Origin: Bacteroidales bacterium Bact_20
GTDB taxonomy: Bacteria; Bacteroidota; Bacteroidia; Bacteroidales; DTU049
DNA: 9,953 nt
Direction: 5' to 3'
NCBI GenBank assembly: GCA_001603615.1
Contig: LUZL01000112.1
Span: forward strand, 176 to 10,128
Made by a program: the position numbers and the translations under genes. Position 1 is the first letter of the stretch, and each line of letters begins with the position of its first letter. Below are positions 1-6,471 of the stretch, one piece after another. Below the pieces are notes generated by a model, which saw only the letters and a program-made list of their open reading frames with translations, did not search any database and was not told the DNA's origin.

Positions 1-48
1 TAATCCATCCTCACCCTTTCCCCTACTCTTAACTTCCCCCTTTATTTT

Positions 49-113
49 CTTTTTTGGGACTGCAAAATTAGATACTTTTTTTTATTCTACCAAATTTTTT
101 TTGCCTTTTTTAA
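49..113 (-). repeat. Promoter-module direct repeat, copy 1
   Basis: This is one of two direct copies of a ~65-70 bp module; the other lies at about 231-298, offset 183 bp. The core 72-102 is identical to 255-285 over 31 bp. The flanks are similar but diverged: a T-run, then TGCAAAA on one side, and a second T-run ending in AA on the other. Read on the minus strand the module holds a complete Bacteroidota-type promoter. The identity covers the -33 element and spacer, while the -7 and initial transcribed bases differ by a few substitutions, so this looks like a duplication under some constraint rather than a recent exact copy. Confidence 0.8.
63..94 (-). promoter_or_regulatory. Bacteroidota-type promoter P1 (minus strand)
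   Basis: On the minus strand, -33 TTTG (plus-strand CAAA at 91-94) is followed by a 20-bp spacer (71-90) and a -7 TAATTTTG (plus-strand CAAAATTA at 63-70). This matches the TTTG / ~20 bp / TAnnTTTG consensus of the Bacteroidota primary sigma factor. Transcription would begin around position 55-58 and run leftwards into a purine-rich leader with GGGGG, GGGG and GGG tracts. An ATG on the minus strand at 8-6, preceded by GAGG, could start a gene beyond the edge, but too little is visible to call it. Confidence 0.65.
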
Positions 114-230
114 AAAAATTTTTTTCAACCCTCTTTTTTTAATTTATCTTACTTCCTATTTTTATACCTTCAACCCCCTCTTCCCTAGCTCCTATACCTC
201 ATATATAAAGCCCACCATTCCCTCGCTCTT
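114..230 (-). other. Gene-free purine-rich (minus strand) spacer with A/T-tract
   Basis: No reading frame or structured RNA gene is recognisable here. The plus strand is almost free of G and dominated by C and T, so a leftward transcript would be purine-rich with several G-tracts (opposite the C-runs around 130, 174-178, 183-185 and 211-222). At its left end, T6 (106-111), A7 (112-118) and T7 (119-125) form consecutive homopolymer tracts likely to give intrinsic DNA bending just upstream of P1, a plausible UP-like element. The strong strand asymmetry resembles leaders upstream of highly expressed genes, but this is inference. Confidence 0.35.
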
Positions 231-298
231 CTTTTTTTGAGAGTGCAAAAGTATATACTTTTTTTTATTCTACCAAATTTTTTTTAAATCTTTTTTAA
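231..298 (-). repeat. Promoter-module direct repeat, copy 2
   Basis: Second copy of the module at 49-113. It shares the identical 31-bp core (255-285) and similar flanks, with a one-T length difference in the run at 232-238 and a small change (AAATC instead of GCC) between the two T-runs at 286-290. It starts just past the radC stop codon, so it cannot drive radC. It could drive only something further left on the minus strand. Confidence 0.8.
246..277 (-). promoter_or_regulatory. Bacteroidota-type promoter P2 (minus strand)
   Basis: On the minus strand, -33 TTTG (plus-strand CAAA at 274-277), a 20-bp spacer and -7 TACTTTTG (plus-strand CAAAAGTA at 246-253). Geometry is identical to P1. Transcription would start near 238-241 and cross 1-237, where I find no minus-strand reading frame of meaningful length before P1. 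P2 may make a small RNA, give a long leader for a gene left of the window, or be a leftover copy. Confidence 0.6.
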
Positions 299-300
299 GT

Positions 301-981
301 TTATAACAATTCTTTCTCTCTAAAGCTAAAAAAATCATTTTTAGTAACTATCACATGATCTATAACCTCTATACCAAGTATTTTACCTGATTCCACTAAT
401 TTTTGTGTAATGCTAATATCTTCATCAGATGGTGTATAATCGCCTGAAGGATGGTTATGAGCTACTATTATTTGGGCAGCTAGATTTCTGACAGCTGGCT
501 CGAAAACTTCTCTAGGATGTACTAAACTAGCATTAAGTGTACCTATAGAGATAATCTCTTGTGTAATTTCTTGATTTTTAGTATCTAAATAAAAAATAAC
601 AAAATGTTCTTTTTTACTTTCTCTAATATCTTTTAATGCTTCCCATACTTGTGAAGGCTTCATAAATAATCGGGTCTGTTTATCTTTTAGAAATCTTTTA
701 CCTAATTCGAAGCAAGCGATTATCTCACAAGCTTTAGCTGGTCCTAGTCCAGGATAATTATTTAGCTCATCATAATTAATAAAAGGTAATTTATCCTTAG
801 AAAATTTTTTTAATATGTTAGTGGCTAAATCTATAACATTTTCGTCTTTAGTACCAGATCGTAGTATAATAGCTAGTAATTCTTGATCAGTTAATTTATC
901 TGGGCCATATTTAATCAATTTTTCCCTTGGTCTTTCTATATCAGGTAAATCTTTAATAGATATTTTATTTTTTTTTGGCAT
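301..981 (-). CDS. radC: RadC family JAB/MPN+ (JAMM) domain protein
   Basis: Full-length RadC of 226 residues, the normal family size. The N-terminal region has the usual RPREKL segment (17-22) and a helix-hairpin-helix-like GLGPAKA (78-84). The C-terminal JAB domain carries an intact JAMM-type metal site: H175, H177, S185 and D188 within HNHPSGD...SDED. The biochemical role of RadC is not settled. It was named for DNA repair, but the evidence in E. coli is disputed, and it is often linked to mobile or accessory regions. The gene lies 18 bp after the type IX cargo gene with no -7 match between, so it is probably co-transcribed. Oddity: wording such as GPAKACEIIACFELGKR and SIGTLNASLVHPREVFEPA recalls Candidate Phyla Radiation RadC more than the common Bacteroidota form, suggesting transfer. 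Downstream lies the duplicated promoter region. Confidence 0.93.
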   Translation of the reverse strand: MPKKNKISIKDLPDIERPREKLIKYGPDKLTDQELLAIILRSGTKDENVIDLATNILKKFSKDKLPFINYDELNNYPGLGPAKACEIIACFELGKRFLKDKQTRLFMKPSQVWEALKDIRESKKEHFVIFYLDTKNQEITQEIISIGTLNASLVHPREVFEPAVRNLAAQIIVAHNHPSGDYTPSDEDISITQKLVESGKILGIEVIDHVIVTKNDFFSFREKELL

Positions 982-999
982 AACAAATATTACAATTTT

Positions 1000-2865
1000 C
1001 TAATAAACCACTATTTTAAAACTATAAGTGTTATTGATTCTAAGGATATATATTCCAGGGTAATCTATAGACAGATAATTATTATTACCAGTAGAAATCA
1101 ATTTACCATGAATATCAAATAATTGCCATCCATTCAAGCTAGGTGCTGAAATATGGATATTAGAATTTACAGAAACAGGGTTAGGATAGATACTGATATC
1201 AGATATACTTTGATCACTAAAAACAGATGAAATATATGGATATGGACTTTTACCTATAATAGGTCTCATCATTAAAGCACCACTATATTGAGAGTTTTTC
1301 CAAGTACCATCTACATTATAAAATATATTTTGATGAGCATCATTATTCATATCAAAGCCGATGTTTATATTAATATTTTGATATTGTTCAAACCCTATAT
1401 AAAATATTCCTGAAGACAAAGCTAAAGGTTGGTCTAAGATATAATTATAAAATTTGCCAAGATCATCTGTATTTTGCGGCAAAAGCTTATCTTCCTGATA
1501 AATGATATTACCAGGTTTGCCATTAATGTCATTCCAAACCGCTAATGAGAAATAATCATAATCTACCATTGAAGATAAGGGATTAAAGAATATTTGAATA
1601 CTTCGTAGAGTATCTGGAGAATTTAATTTAAATTTATAAGCAAGCTTAGCATTATAACCAGATAATCCATAACCTGCTGTAGGAATACCACAATCGTAAG
1701 CGAAATAATTATAAAATTTTTGAAAAAATGAAATAGTATCATTTTGATGAATAGTATCTGGAATAGTAGCAGTATTGATAGCAAAAGTAACTATAAACTC
1801 AGCAATGCTATCAGAATCAGTATTAAATATATAAGGTAAAGAGTTTCTAATAAAATTTGTATCCGAAAAAGGTAAAACGTTTAATGCACTCAAAGATGGA
1901 CTATAAGGAGTTCCTATGCCAGCTTTATCAATAATTTTGATATATTCAGTAACATTACAAGTCTGATTTGAATAATTAGAATAAGGAATAGAGAAGCCAG
2001 TAGTCATTTCTGCATTAGCATTAGCTAAAAATTGTTTCCAAGGCATAGATACATAATTTTTTAATAAAGAATACTTCTGTCCTCTAAAAACTAAATCTAC
2101 TGGCAATGTATCATCCCAATGTCTATTTTTATTAATGATTATATAATCAATATTCCATATATCACCATTGCTATTCCAATTAGGAATCTGATTGTCTGCT
2201 AAGCTAGCATAATTACGAAATCTAAATCTAAAATGTGAATTTAAATAATAATCATCTAAGATAGGTATCATGACTACTTTCCATGGTTTGCCAAAAGAAT
2301 CGGTAAAAGATTGCAAAGTCATACCTTCGCTAGACCATATTTTATGCCAAATATTATTAATATTATCATAAAATTCTAAAATCAAAGAATCCTTAGTTTC
2401 TGGAGCATCACCTAACCCCTGAGGCTGAAAAGCAAAACTAAAATAAATAGAATCACTAATATGCAATCTATGTGGCACACCAACAAAAAAACTATCTAAT
2501 CTAATATAACATGAAGTAAGAGAATCTGCTGGGAAAGGAGTATATTGAGCATGTTCATAGATTTTACCATATTTGTCTAATGCATCCAAAGTGATAACTC
2601 CATTAGTAAATGGATAATATGAATATTCATTATTACAAAATGCTGTGCTATCAGTGAAATATCTAATTGGTGGGTAACCATAGTGATTAGCAAAATCCAT
2701 AACAACAGGTAATTGTAAAACATTAATACTTTTAGTTGCTTTATTTATTTGTGTTTTTTTTAAATTCATTAAATAAGGATTATAAGAGAGAGGAGTCAAA
2801 AATTCCTGAGCAAAAATAACATTAGTTAAAACCATTAATATAAAAAAATTAAATATTTTTTTCAT
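1000..2865 (-). CDS. Secreted protein with type IX secretion sorting domain (type A)
   Basis: A 621-residue exported protein. Residues 1-19 form a signal peptide (MKK, hydrophobic stretch, cleavage after IFA before QEF). Residues ~555-621 are a type A C-terminal sorting domain: ISIYPNP, then QLFDIHGKLI, then PGIYILRI and a terminal KIVVY. This domain directs passage through the type IX system and attachment to or release from the cell surface. The middle has no catalytic motif I recognise. It looks like beta-rich adhesive or jelly-roll modules (about 90-250 with FAFQPQGLGD and FRFRNYAS; about 400-540 with LRSIQIFFNP, SLAVWND and GFDMNND). It resembles a conserved Bacteroidota group of ~600-750-residue surface proteins of unknown role. 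It is 58 bp downstream of porT and 18 bp upstream of radC; TAATTTTG at 2898-2891 may give it its own promoter. Confidence 0.88.
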   Translation of the reverse strand: MKKIFNFFILMVLTNVIFAQEFLTPLSYNPYLMNLKKTQINKATKSINVLQLPVVMDFANHYGYPPIRYFTDSTAFCNNEYSYYPFTNGVITLDALDKYGKIYEHAQYTPFPADSLTSCYIRLDSFFVGVPHRLHISDSIYFSFAFQPQGLGDAPETKDSLILEFYDNINNIWHKIWSSEGMTLQSFTDSFGKPWKVVMIPILDDYYLNSHFRFRFRNYASLADNQIPNWNSNGDIWNIDYIIINKNRHWDDTLPVDLVFRGQKYSLLKNYVSMPWKQFLANANAEMTTGFSIPYSNYSNQTCNVTEYIKIIDKAGIGTPYSPSLSALNVLPFSDTNFIRNSLPYIFNTDSDSIAEFIVTFAINTATIPDTIHQNDTISFFQKFYNYFAYDCGIPTAGYGLSGYNAKLAYKFKLNSPDTLRSIQIFFNPLSSMVDYDYFSLAVWNDINGKPGNIIYQEDKLLPQNTDDLGKFYNYILDQPLALSSGIFYIGFEQYQNININIGFDMNNDAHQNIFYNVDGTWKNSQYSGALMMRPIIGKSPYPYISSVFSDQSISDISIYPNPVSVNSNIHISAPSLNGWQLFDIHGKLISTGNNNYLSIDYPGIYILRINNTYSFKIVVY

Positions 2866-2890
2866 TTAAAATTAATTTTTAATTATTTAA

Positions 2891-2898
2891 CAAAATTA
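2891..2898 (-). promoter_or_regulatory. -7 element before the type IX cargo gene
   Basis: Minus-strand TAATTTTG matches TAnnTTTG exactly and sits 26 bp upstream of the ATG, placing the transcript start in the short gap. There is no clear TTG at the expected -33 distance, so the promoter is only moderately supported. Confidence 0.4.
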
Positions 2899-2923
2899 GT
2901 AAAATAATTTTTTTAATCACTAA

Positions 2924-3613
2924 TTACTCAAAAGTAAAAACAATCCAGAAAATTTTTGATTTTATGTATTGTAAATTTTTGTCAAAAACAGTACCTCTAC
3001 GAGTAGTGATATCATTTATGCCATAAGCCATTCTGAGTTCTATACCAAATTTAAAATATTTCAAATAAAAATCAGTGCCTCCACCAATAATAAATTGAAA
3101 ATTATTAGGATTAATTTTTAGTAATTCTATATTATCTTCCTTTTTTTTAGCTTGAGAAGCTAGATCTATGCTATATTGAGCTCCAGCTAAAGCATAAGCT
3201 CTAAAATTGGTCAATCTATCAGTTTTGTACTTTAAATACAGTGGGAAATCTAATAAAGTAGATTCTGCAGTTTTAGTAATAGTTTCTATACTACCATCGG
3301 GTTGTCTCACAGTGAAATCAATTTTTCTAGTACCAAAAGATAGACCAGGAATAAATCTAAGATTAAGATGAGAAGCTAAAAGAAGATCTGCAGTAATGCC
3401 AATTTCAAAACCACTTTGTGGTTTAGGAACAGCTGTTAGAATAGTATCATTGGGTTTCACCTTAGTACTAAATGACATACTATTAAATCCTAATATAAAC
3501 CCAAAATGTATAGGTCTCATATCGAAAGTAACCAGATTCATCATACTCTCATTTTGAGCATAACTGCTGATAATCAAAAGCGAAAGTAAGATAGTAAGTA
3601 AAAATTTTTTCAT
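2924..3613 (-). CDS. porT: PorT/SprT family type IX secretion outer-membrane barrel protein
   Basis: A 229-residue protein with a signal peptide at 1-19 (hydrophobic core, cleavage after SYA before QNES) and a predicted small beta-barrel. Features typical of PorT (SprT in gliding flavobacteria) are visible: HFGFILGFNSMSF (36-48), NLRFIPGLSFG (84-94), a DFPLYLKYK strand (122-130), RAYALAGAQYSIDLASQAK (138-156), GTDFYLKYFKFGIEL (179-193) and a C-terminal aromatic FTFE ending. PorT is a core component needed for secretion through the type IX system in Porphyromonas and for gliding in Flavobacterium. The length matches the family. Neighbours: a flippase gene upstream (63-bp gap) and a type IX cargo gene directly downstream on the same strand. 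A generic outer-membrane barrel of the same Pfam class is the alternative, but the family-specific segments favour PorT. Confidence 0.88.
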   Translation of the reverse strand: MKKFLLTILLSLLIISSYAQNESMMNLVTFDMRPIHFGFILGFNSMSFSTKVKPNDTILTAVPKPQSGFEIGITADLLLASHLNLRFIPGLSFGTRKIDFTVRQPDGSIETITKTAESTLLDFPLYLKYKTDRLTNFRAYALAGAQYSIDLASQAKKKEDNIELLKINPNNFQFIIGGGTDFYLKYFKFGIELRMAYGINDITTRRGTVFDKNLQYIKSKIFWIVFTFE

Positions 3614-3676
3614 AAATATTAAAACGTAAAATTAAAATTATTATTGTAATTCATTGTACATATATAAATGAGCATT

Positions 3677-4987
3677 TTATTCATTAGCTATATTTAATTT
3701 ATCTGTTTTATATGCTAAATAATAATACCAAATACCAGTGCATATGTAAACAAAAGATTGAACAATAGTGTATGCAATCAAAATTTTGGTAAAAGAATAA
3801 CCTAAAACAGCCATTATAATCATAGTACCTAGACTAAGCACATAATTTATAATAGCAAAAACAAAATCTAACTCTTGTTTATCTACAACTAATGGCAAAG
3901 AATTAACAGGTAAAATAAGAAAATAGAAGAACATAGATAAAACATAGTACTGAGCATATATTCCTGCTTGAGTCCACTGAGCACCCAAATAAAATGTAAA
4001 TATTACTCTACCACCCAATCCTATAATTAAAAGAAAAGGCAATGCAAACAAAAGTGTTGTTTTCAAATTTTTAACAAATAATTGTTGTAGACTTTTTTTA
4101 TCCTGATATGTTTGTGTAGCATCCTTATAAAACACCTGAGATAAAGCATTACCAATAAGCTGTATAGGTATCCTGAGATATCTAATAACAATAGAAAATA
4201 GCCCTAATGTCTCGGCACCAAAGAAATAAGTAATAAGCCAAAAAAGAAAAAACTGTTGAGAAAAAGTATCAGCTACAGTATGCACACTATTAACTAAAGG
4301 AAATTTTTTGTATTCTATAGCTGCTTTTTTAATTAGTTTGAGATTCCAAATAGGTTTAAAATCAGTTTTTTGCTTAATAATAACATATAGATAAATCATA
4401 GACAGTAATTGCCCTAGAAACCAACCATAGATAAGTCCGTTTCCTCCCCATTGCCAGTAGCCCCATGCAGCTATAATAAGCTGTCCTAAAGTAGATTGCG
4501 CTATTTTACTATAAGATAAATTTTTAAATAATCCAAAACGTAAACATATATTATGAAATGTATTGTAAGAGGCTACAACTAACACTGCTATACCTACTAA
4601 CCAGAGATATTGCGGTAATACCTGATCATTATATACTCTAGAAATGAATTCTTTGAAAAAAAGTAATAAATTGGAAAATAGAGAAAAAACGATAATCAAT
4701 ATAAAAGAGAGAGTAGCGATAGCACGAGCTTTTCTATGATTTCGTGGCAAAACTATAGCTACTTCATACCTAAGTGCAGCTACAGAACTAATTAGCATAA
4801 TCAAAGCAATAAAATTAGCCTGTACAGCGAAATCAATAGGAGTGAAAATTCTAGTAATAATAGGAGCTATGAGAAAAGGTATTATTTGTGATATTACATT
4901 CCCACTCAATAAAGACAAAAAATTTTTTTGATTTTTTGCTCTCTTGATTATGCTATTATAATAGTCTTTTAATGTGGGAGCTTTCAT
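3677..4987 (-). CDS. Polysaccharide/oligosaccharide flippase (Wzx-like, MOP superfamily)
   Basis: A 436-residue polytopic inner-membrane protein with a dozen or so hydrophobic segments spread over the whole length, the usual size for Wzx-type exporters. The N-terminal part has the family pattern of a short amphipathic lead, SGNVISQIIPFLIAPIITR (28-46), then FTPIDFAVQANF, and R73YEVAIVLPR at 73-82, which resembles the conserved RYE..I..P segment of these proteins. These proteins move undecaprenyl-linked glycans across the inner membrane for O-antigen, capsule or related polymers. There is no glycosyltransferase cluster next to it, so its substrate cannot be read from context. It starts with ATG at 4987, 32 nt after a predicted transcript start. 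A MATE-type transporter is the less likely alternative. Confidence 0.88.
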   Translation of the reverse strand: MKAPTLKDYYNSIIKRAKNQKNFLSLLSGNVISQIIPFLIAPIITRIFTPIDFAVQANFIALIMLISSVAALRYEVAIVLPRNHRKARAIATLSFILIIVFSLFSNLLLFFKEFISRVYNDQVLPQYLWLVGIAVLVVASYNTFHNICLRFGLFKNLSYSKIAQSTLGQLIIAAWGYWQWGGNGLIYGWFLGQLLSMIYLYVIIKQKTDFKPIWNLKLIKKAAIEYKKFPLVNSVHTVADTFSQQFFLFWLITYFFGAETLGLFSIVIRYLRIPIQLIGNALSQVFYKDATQTYQDKKSLQQLFVKNLKTTLLFALPFLLIIGLGGRVIFTFYLGAQWTQAGIYAQYYVLSMFFYFLILPVNSLPLVVDKQELDFVFAIINYVLSLGTMIIMAVLGYSFTKILIAYTIVQSFVYICTGIWYYYLAYKTDKLNIANE

Positions 4988-5025
4988 CTAAGTATTATTT
5001 AATTAAAAAAAAATGATCTTTTGTG

Positions 5026-5033
5026 CAAAATTA
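5026..5033 (-). promoter_or_regulatory. -7 element of the flippase gene
   Basis: Minus-strand TAATTTTG followed by CAC matches TAnnTTTG. Twenty bases upstream lies ATG, one mismatch from the -33 TTG. The element is 38 bp before the flippase start, giving a leader of about 30 nt, and suggests the flippase is transcribed independently of the gene upstream. Confidence 0.5.
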
Positions 5034-5064
5034 AATAAAGAATAAATAACGAACATTGAAGAAA

Positions 5065-5523
5065 TTATTTTATATCTTGCCAAGCTGGTATCTGATTTTT
5101 AATAACTAACTTATTAGTATTAGTATCATAGTGCATAAAATATAAAGATAAGCCATTTGTAAGTAACCAATATTGAGAATTTACTACATAATTATATTGG
5201 GCTAATTGATAAAGAACCTTTTCATTAATAGCAACACTAGGAGCTTTAACCTCTACAAGAATTAATGGAGAAATATTACGAGTGAAAATAACAAGATCAA
5301 ATCTACGTGGTTGCTTGTTTACAAAAATCTCATTTTCTATAGACATCAATTCCTTTGGATAATGTAGTTCATTTATTAAATAGTTGATGAGTGCTTGCCT
5401 AACATATTCCTCTGGAGTGCATTTAACAAATTGCATTCTAATAACATCATAAATATATAAATTACCATCTTTTTCGCTAAATCTCAGTTTGTCAATAGGA
5501 AATAATAAACTATCTGGTTGCAT
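5065..5523 (-). CDS. Stand-alone HsdR N-terminal domain protein (PD-(D/E)XK nuclease fold)
   Basis: A 152-residue single-domain protein. After MQPDSLLFPIDKLRF come TPEEYVRQALINYLINE (36-52), then the nuclease-fold core: D76 in RRFDLVIF, and E91-V-K93 in PLILVEVKAP, with the downstream Q106-LAQY helix typical of type I restriction R-subunit N-terminal domains. All the usual PD-(D/E)XK acidic/lysine positions are present. Bacteroidota commonly carry this protein alone, with no methylase, specificity or helicase partner, as here, so it is probably not part of a restriction system; its role is unknown. I chose the ATG at 5523 because MQPDSLLFP is the familiar beginning of the family. The longer frame from 5571 adds a lysine/phenylalanine-rich piece of 16 residues lying over the promoter-like region. 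Confidence 0.85.
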   Translation of the reverse strand: MQPDSLLFPIDKLRFSEKDGNLYIYDVIRMQFVKCTPEEYVRQALINYLINELHYPKELMSIENEIFVNKQPRRFDLVIFTRNISPLILVEVKAPSVAINEKVLYQLAQYNYVVNSQYWLLTNGLSLYFMHYDTNTNKLVIKNQIPAWQDIK

Positions 5524-5697
5524 TATTATTGTATTTAAAAAAATTTTTTTAAAATTAAATAAAATTAGCATACTCTAAAAAATATTATATGATTTAGAAT
5601 GATAACATCATTAAAACTATTATAATTTTAAAAAAACGTTTATCATTGATTAGCATAATTATTATTAATTTTGACATCTAAAATATTAGTGAAATTA
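5524..5697. other. Divergent intergenic region
   Basis: This 174-bp gap separates the minus-strand block from the plus-strand lptB block. It is almost pure A/T. Plus strand: a good promoter at 5646-5673. Minus strand: a weak -7 (TAATTTTA, plus-strand TAAAATTA at 5559-5566) with no clear -33, which could serve the HsdR-N gene with a leader of about 25-30 nt. No terminator, RNA gene or additional reading frame was seen. Confidence 0.5.
5646..5673 (+). promoter_or_regulatory. Promoter of lptB (Bacteroidota TTG/TAnnTTTG type)
   Basis: TTG at 5646-5648, a 17-bp spacer and TAATTTTG at 5666-5673, within the 17-23 bp range known for Bacteroidota. Transcription would start near 5680, leaving an ~18-nt leader before the ATG at 5698. 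The upstream in-frame TTG codon (5671-5673) forms the last three bases of the -7 element and is therefore not a translation start. There is no Shine-Dalgarno sequence before the ATG, as usual in this phylum. Confidence 0.65.
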
Positions 5698-6453
5698 ATG
5701 GAATTAAAAGCAAATAATTTAGTAAAAATATATGGCAAAAGGACAGTAGTAAAAGGAGTATCCTTTAATGTAAAACAAGGAGAAATAGTTGGGTTACTAG
5801 GGCCTAATGGTGCAGGGAAAACGACATCTTTTTACATGATAGTAGGTATAATAAAGCCAAACGAAGGGAATGTCTATTTAGATGAATTAGATATCAGTGC
5901 ATATCCAATGTACAAAAGGGCAAAATTAGGGATAGGTTATCTAGCACAAGAGCCGAGTATTTTTAGAAATCTATCTGTAGAAAATAATATCAAAGTAGCA
6001 TTAGAATTTACCAATCTCACAACCAAAGAGCAAGCTAATAAATTAGAGCAATTGCTAGATGAATTTGGATTACAACATATTAGAAAAAGTAAAGGGATAC
6101 AACTAAGTGGTGGTGAGAGACGCAGAACAGAGATAGCTCGTTCTCTAGCTATAGATCCCAAATTTATGCTATTAGATGAACCTTTTGCAGGCATAGATCC
6201 TATAGCTGTAGAAGATATACAATCTATAATTTATAAACTTAAAACTAAAGGTATAGGAATTTTAATTACAGATCATAATGTACATGAGACATTGTCTATA
6301 ACAGACCGAGCATATTTACTAATAGATGGTTCTATAATGAAAAGTGGCTCTGCCGAGGATTTAGCTAATGATGAAGAAGTAAGGAAACTATACCTAGGAA
6401 CTAATTTCGAATTACGAAAATATTTTGTTTATAAAGATAATGATGAAAAATAA
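5698..6453 (+). CDS. lptB: LPS export ABC transporter ATP-binding protein LptB
   Basis: A 251-residue ABC ATPase, close to the ~240 residues usual for LptB. All nucleotide-binding motifs are intact: Walker A GPNGAGKTT (35-43), Q-loop Q84, signature LSGGERRR (136-143), Walker B FMLLDEPFAGIDP (156-168) with catalytic E161, and the switch histidine H193 in ITDHN. The signature continuing as GGERRR, the FAGIDP after Walker B and the IGYLAQEPSIFR segment are specific hallmarks of LptB within the ABC family. It energises extraction of LPS from the inner membrane with LptF and LptG, feeding the LptC-LptA-LptD bridge; none of these partners is in the window. The C-terminus runs past the usual end (LGTNFELRK) by about ten residues rich in charge. 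It is followed after 18 bp by purD, so the two are probably one transcript. Start ATG chosen as explained for the promoter. Confidence 0.95.
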   Translation: MELKANNLVKIYGKRTVVKGVSFNVKQGEIVGLLGPNGAGKTTSFYMIVGIIKPNEGNVYLDELDISAYPMYKRAKLGIGYLAQEPSIFRNLSVENNIKVALEFTNLTTKEQANKLEQLLDEFGLQHIRKSKGIQLSGGERRRTEIARSLAIDPKFMLLDEPFAGIDPIAVEDIQSIIYKLKTKGIGILITDHNVHETLSITDRAYLLIDGSIMKSGSAEDLANDEEVRKLYLGTNFELRKYFVYKDNDEK

Positions 6454-6471
6454 AATCCTTAAAATATTTAT

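Noticed and set aside
1..8. Start of a minus-strand gene at ATG 8-6
   Set aside because: Only two full codons are visible, so it cannot be called, although the promoter and GAGG-containing leader make it possible.
49..298. CRISPR array or transposon end repeats
   Set aside because: Only two copies, not regular spacers of ~30-40 bp, and no inverted ends or transposase. The repeat is explained better as a promoter module.
5065..5523. Type I restriction-modification system
   Set aside because: Only an HsdR N-terminal-like domain is present. There is no helicase region, methylase or specificity gene in the window.
5524..5571. Sixteen-residue N-terminal extension of the HsdR-N protein
   Set aside because: The extension is low-complexity translation of A/T-rich intergenic DNA; the family start MQPDSLLFP is at 5523.
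5671..5697. TTG start giving nine extra residues to LptB
   Set aside because: The TTG is part of a good -7 promoter element, and the family normally begins at the MELKANN-type methionine at 5698.
5937..6194. Minus-strand 85-codon frame within lptB
   Set aside because: It is antisense to the Q-loop-to-Walker-B part of a well-recognised gene and its product looks like no protein family.
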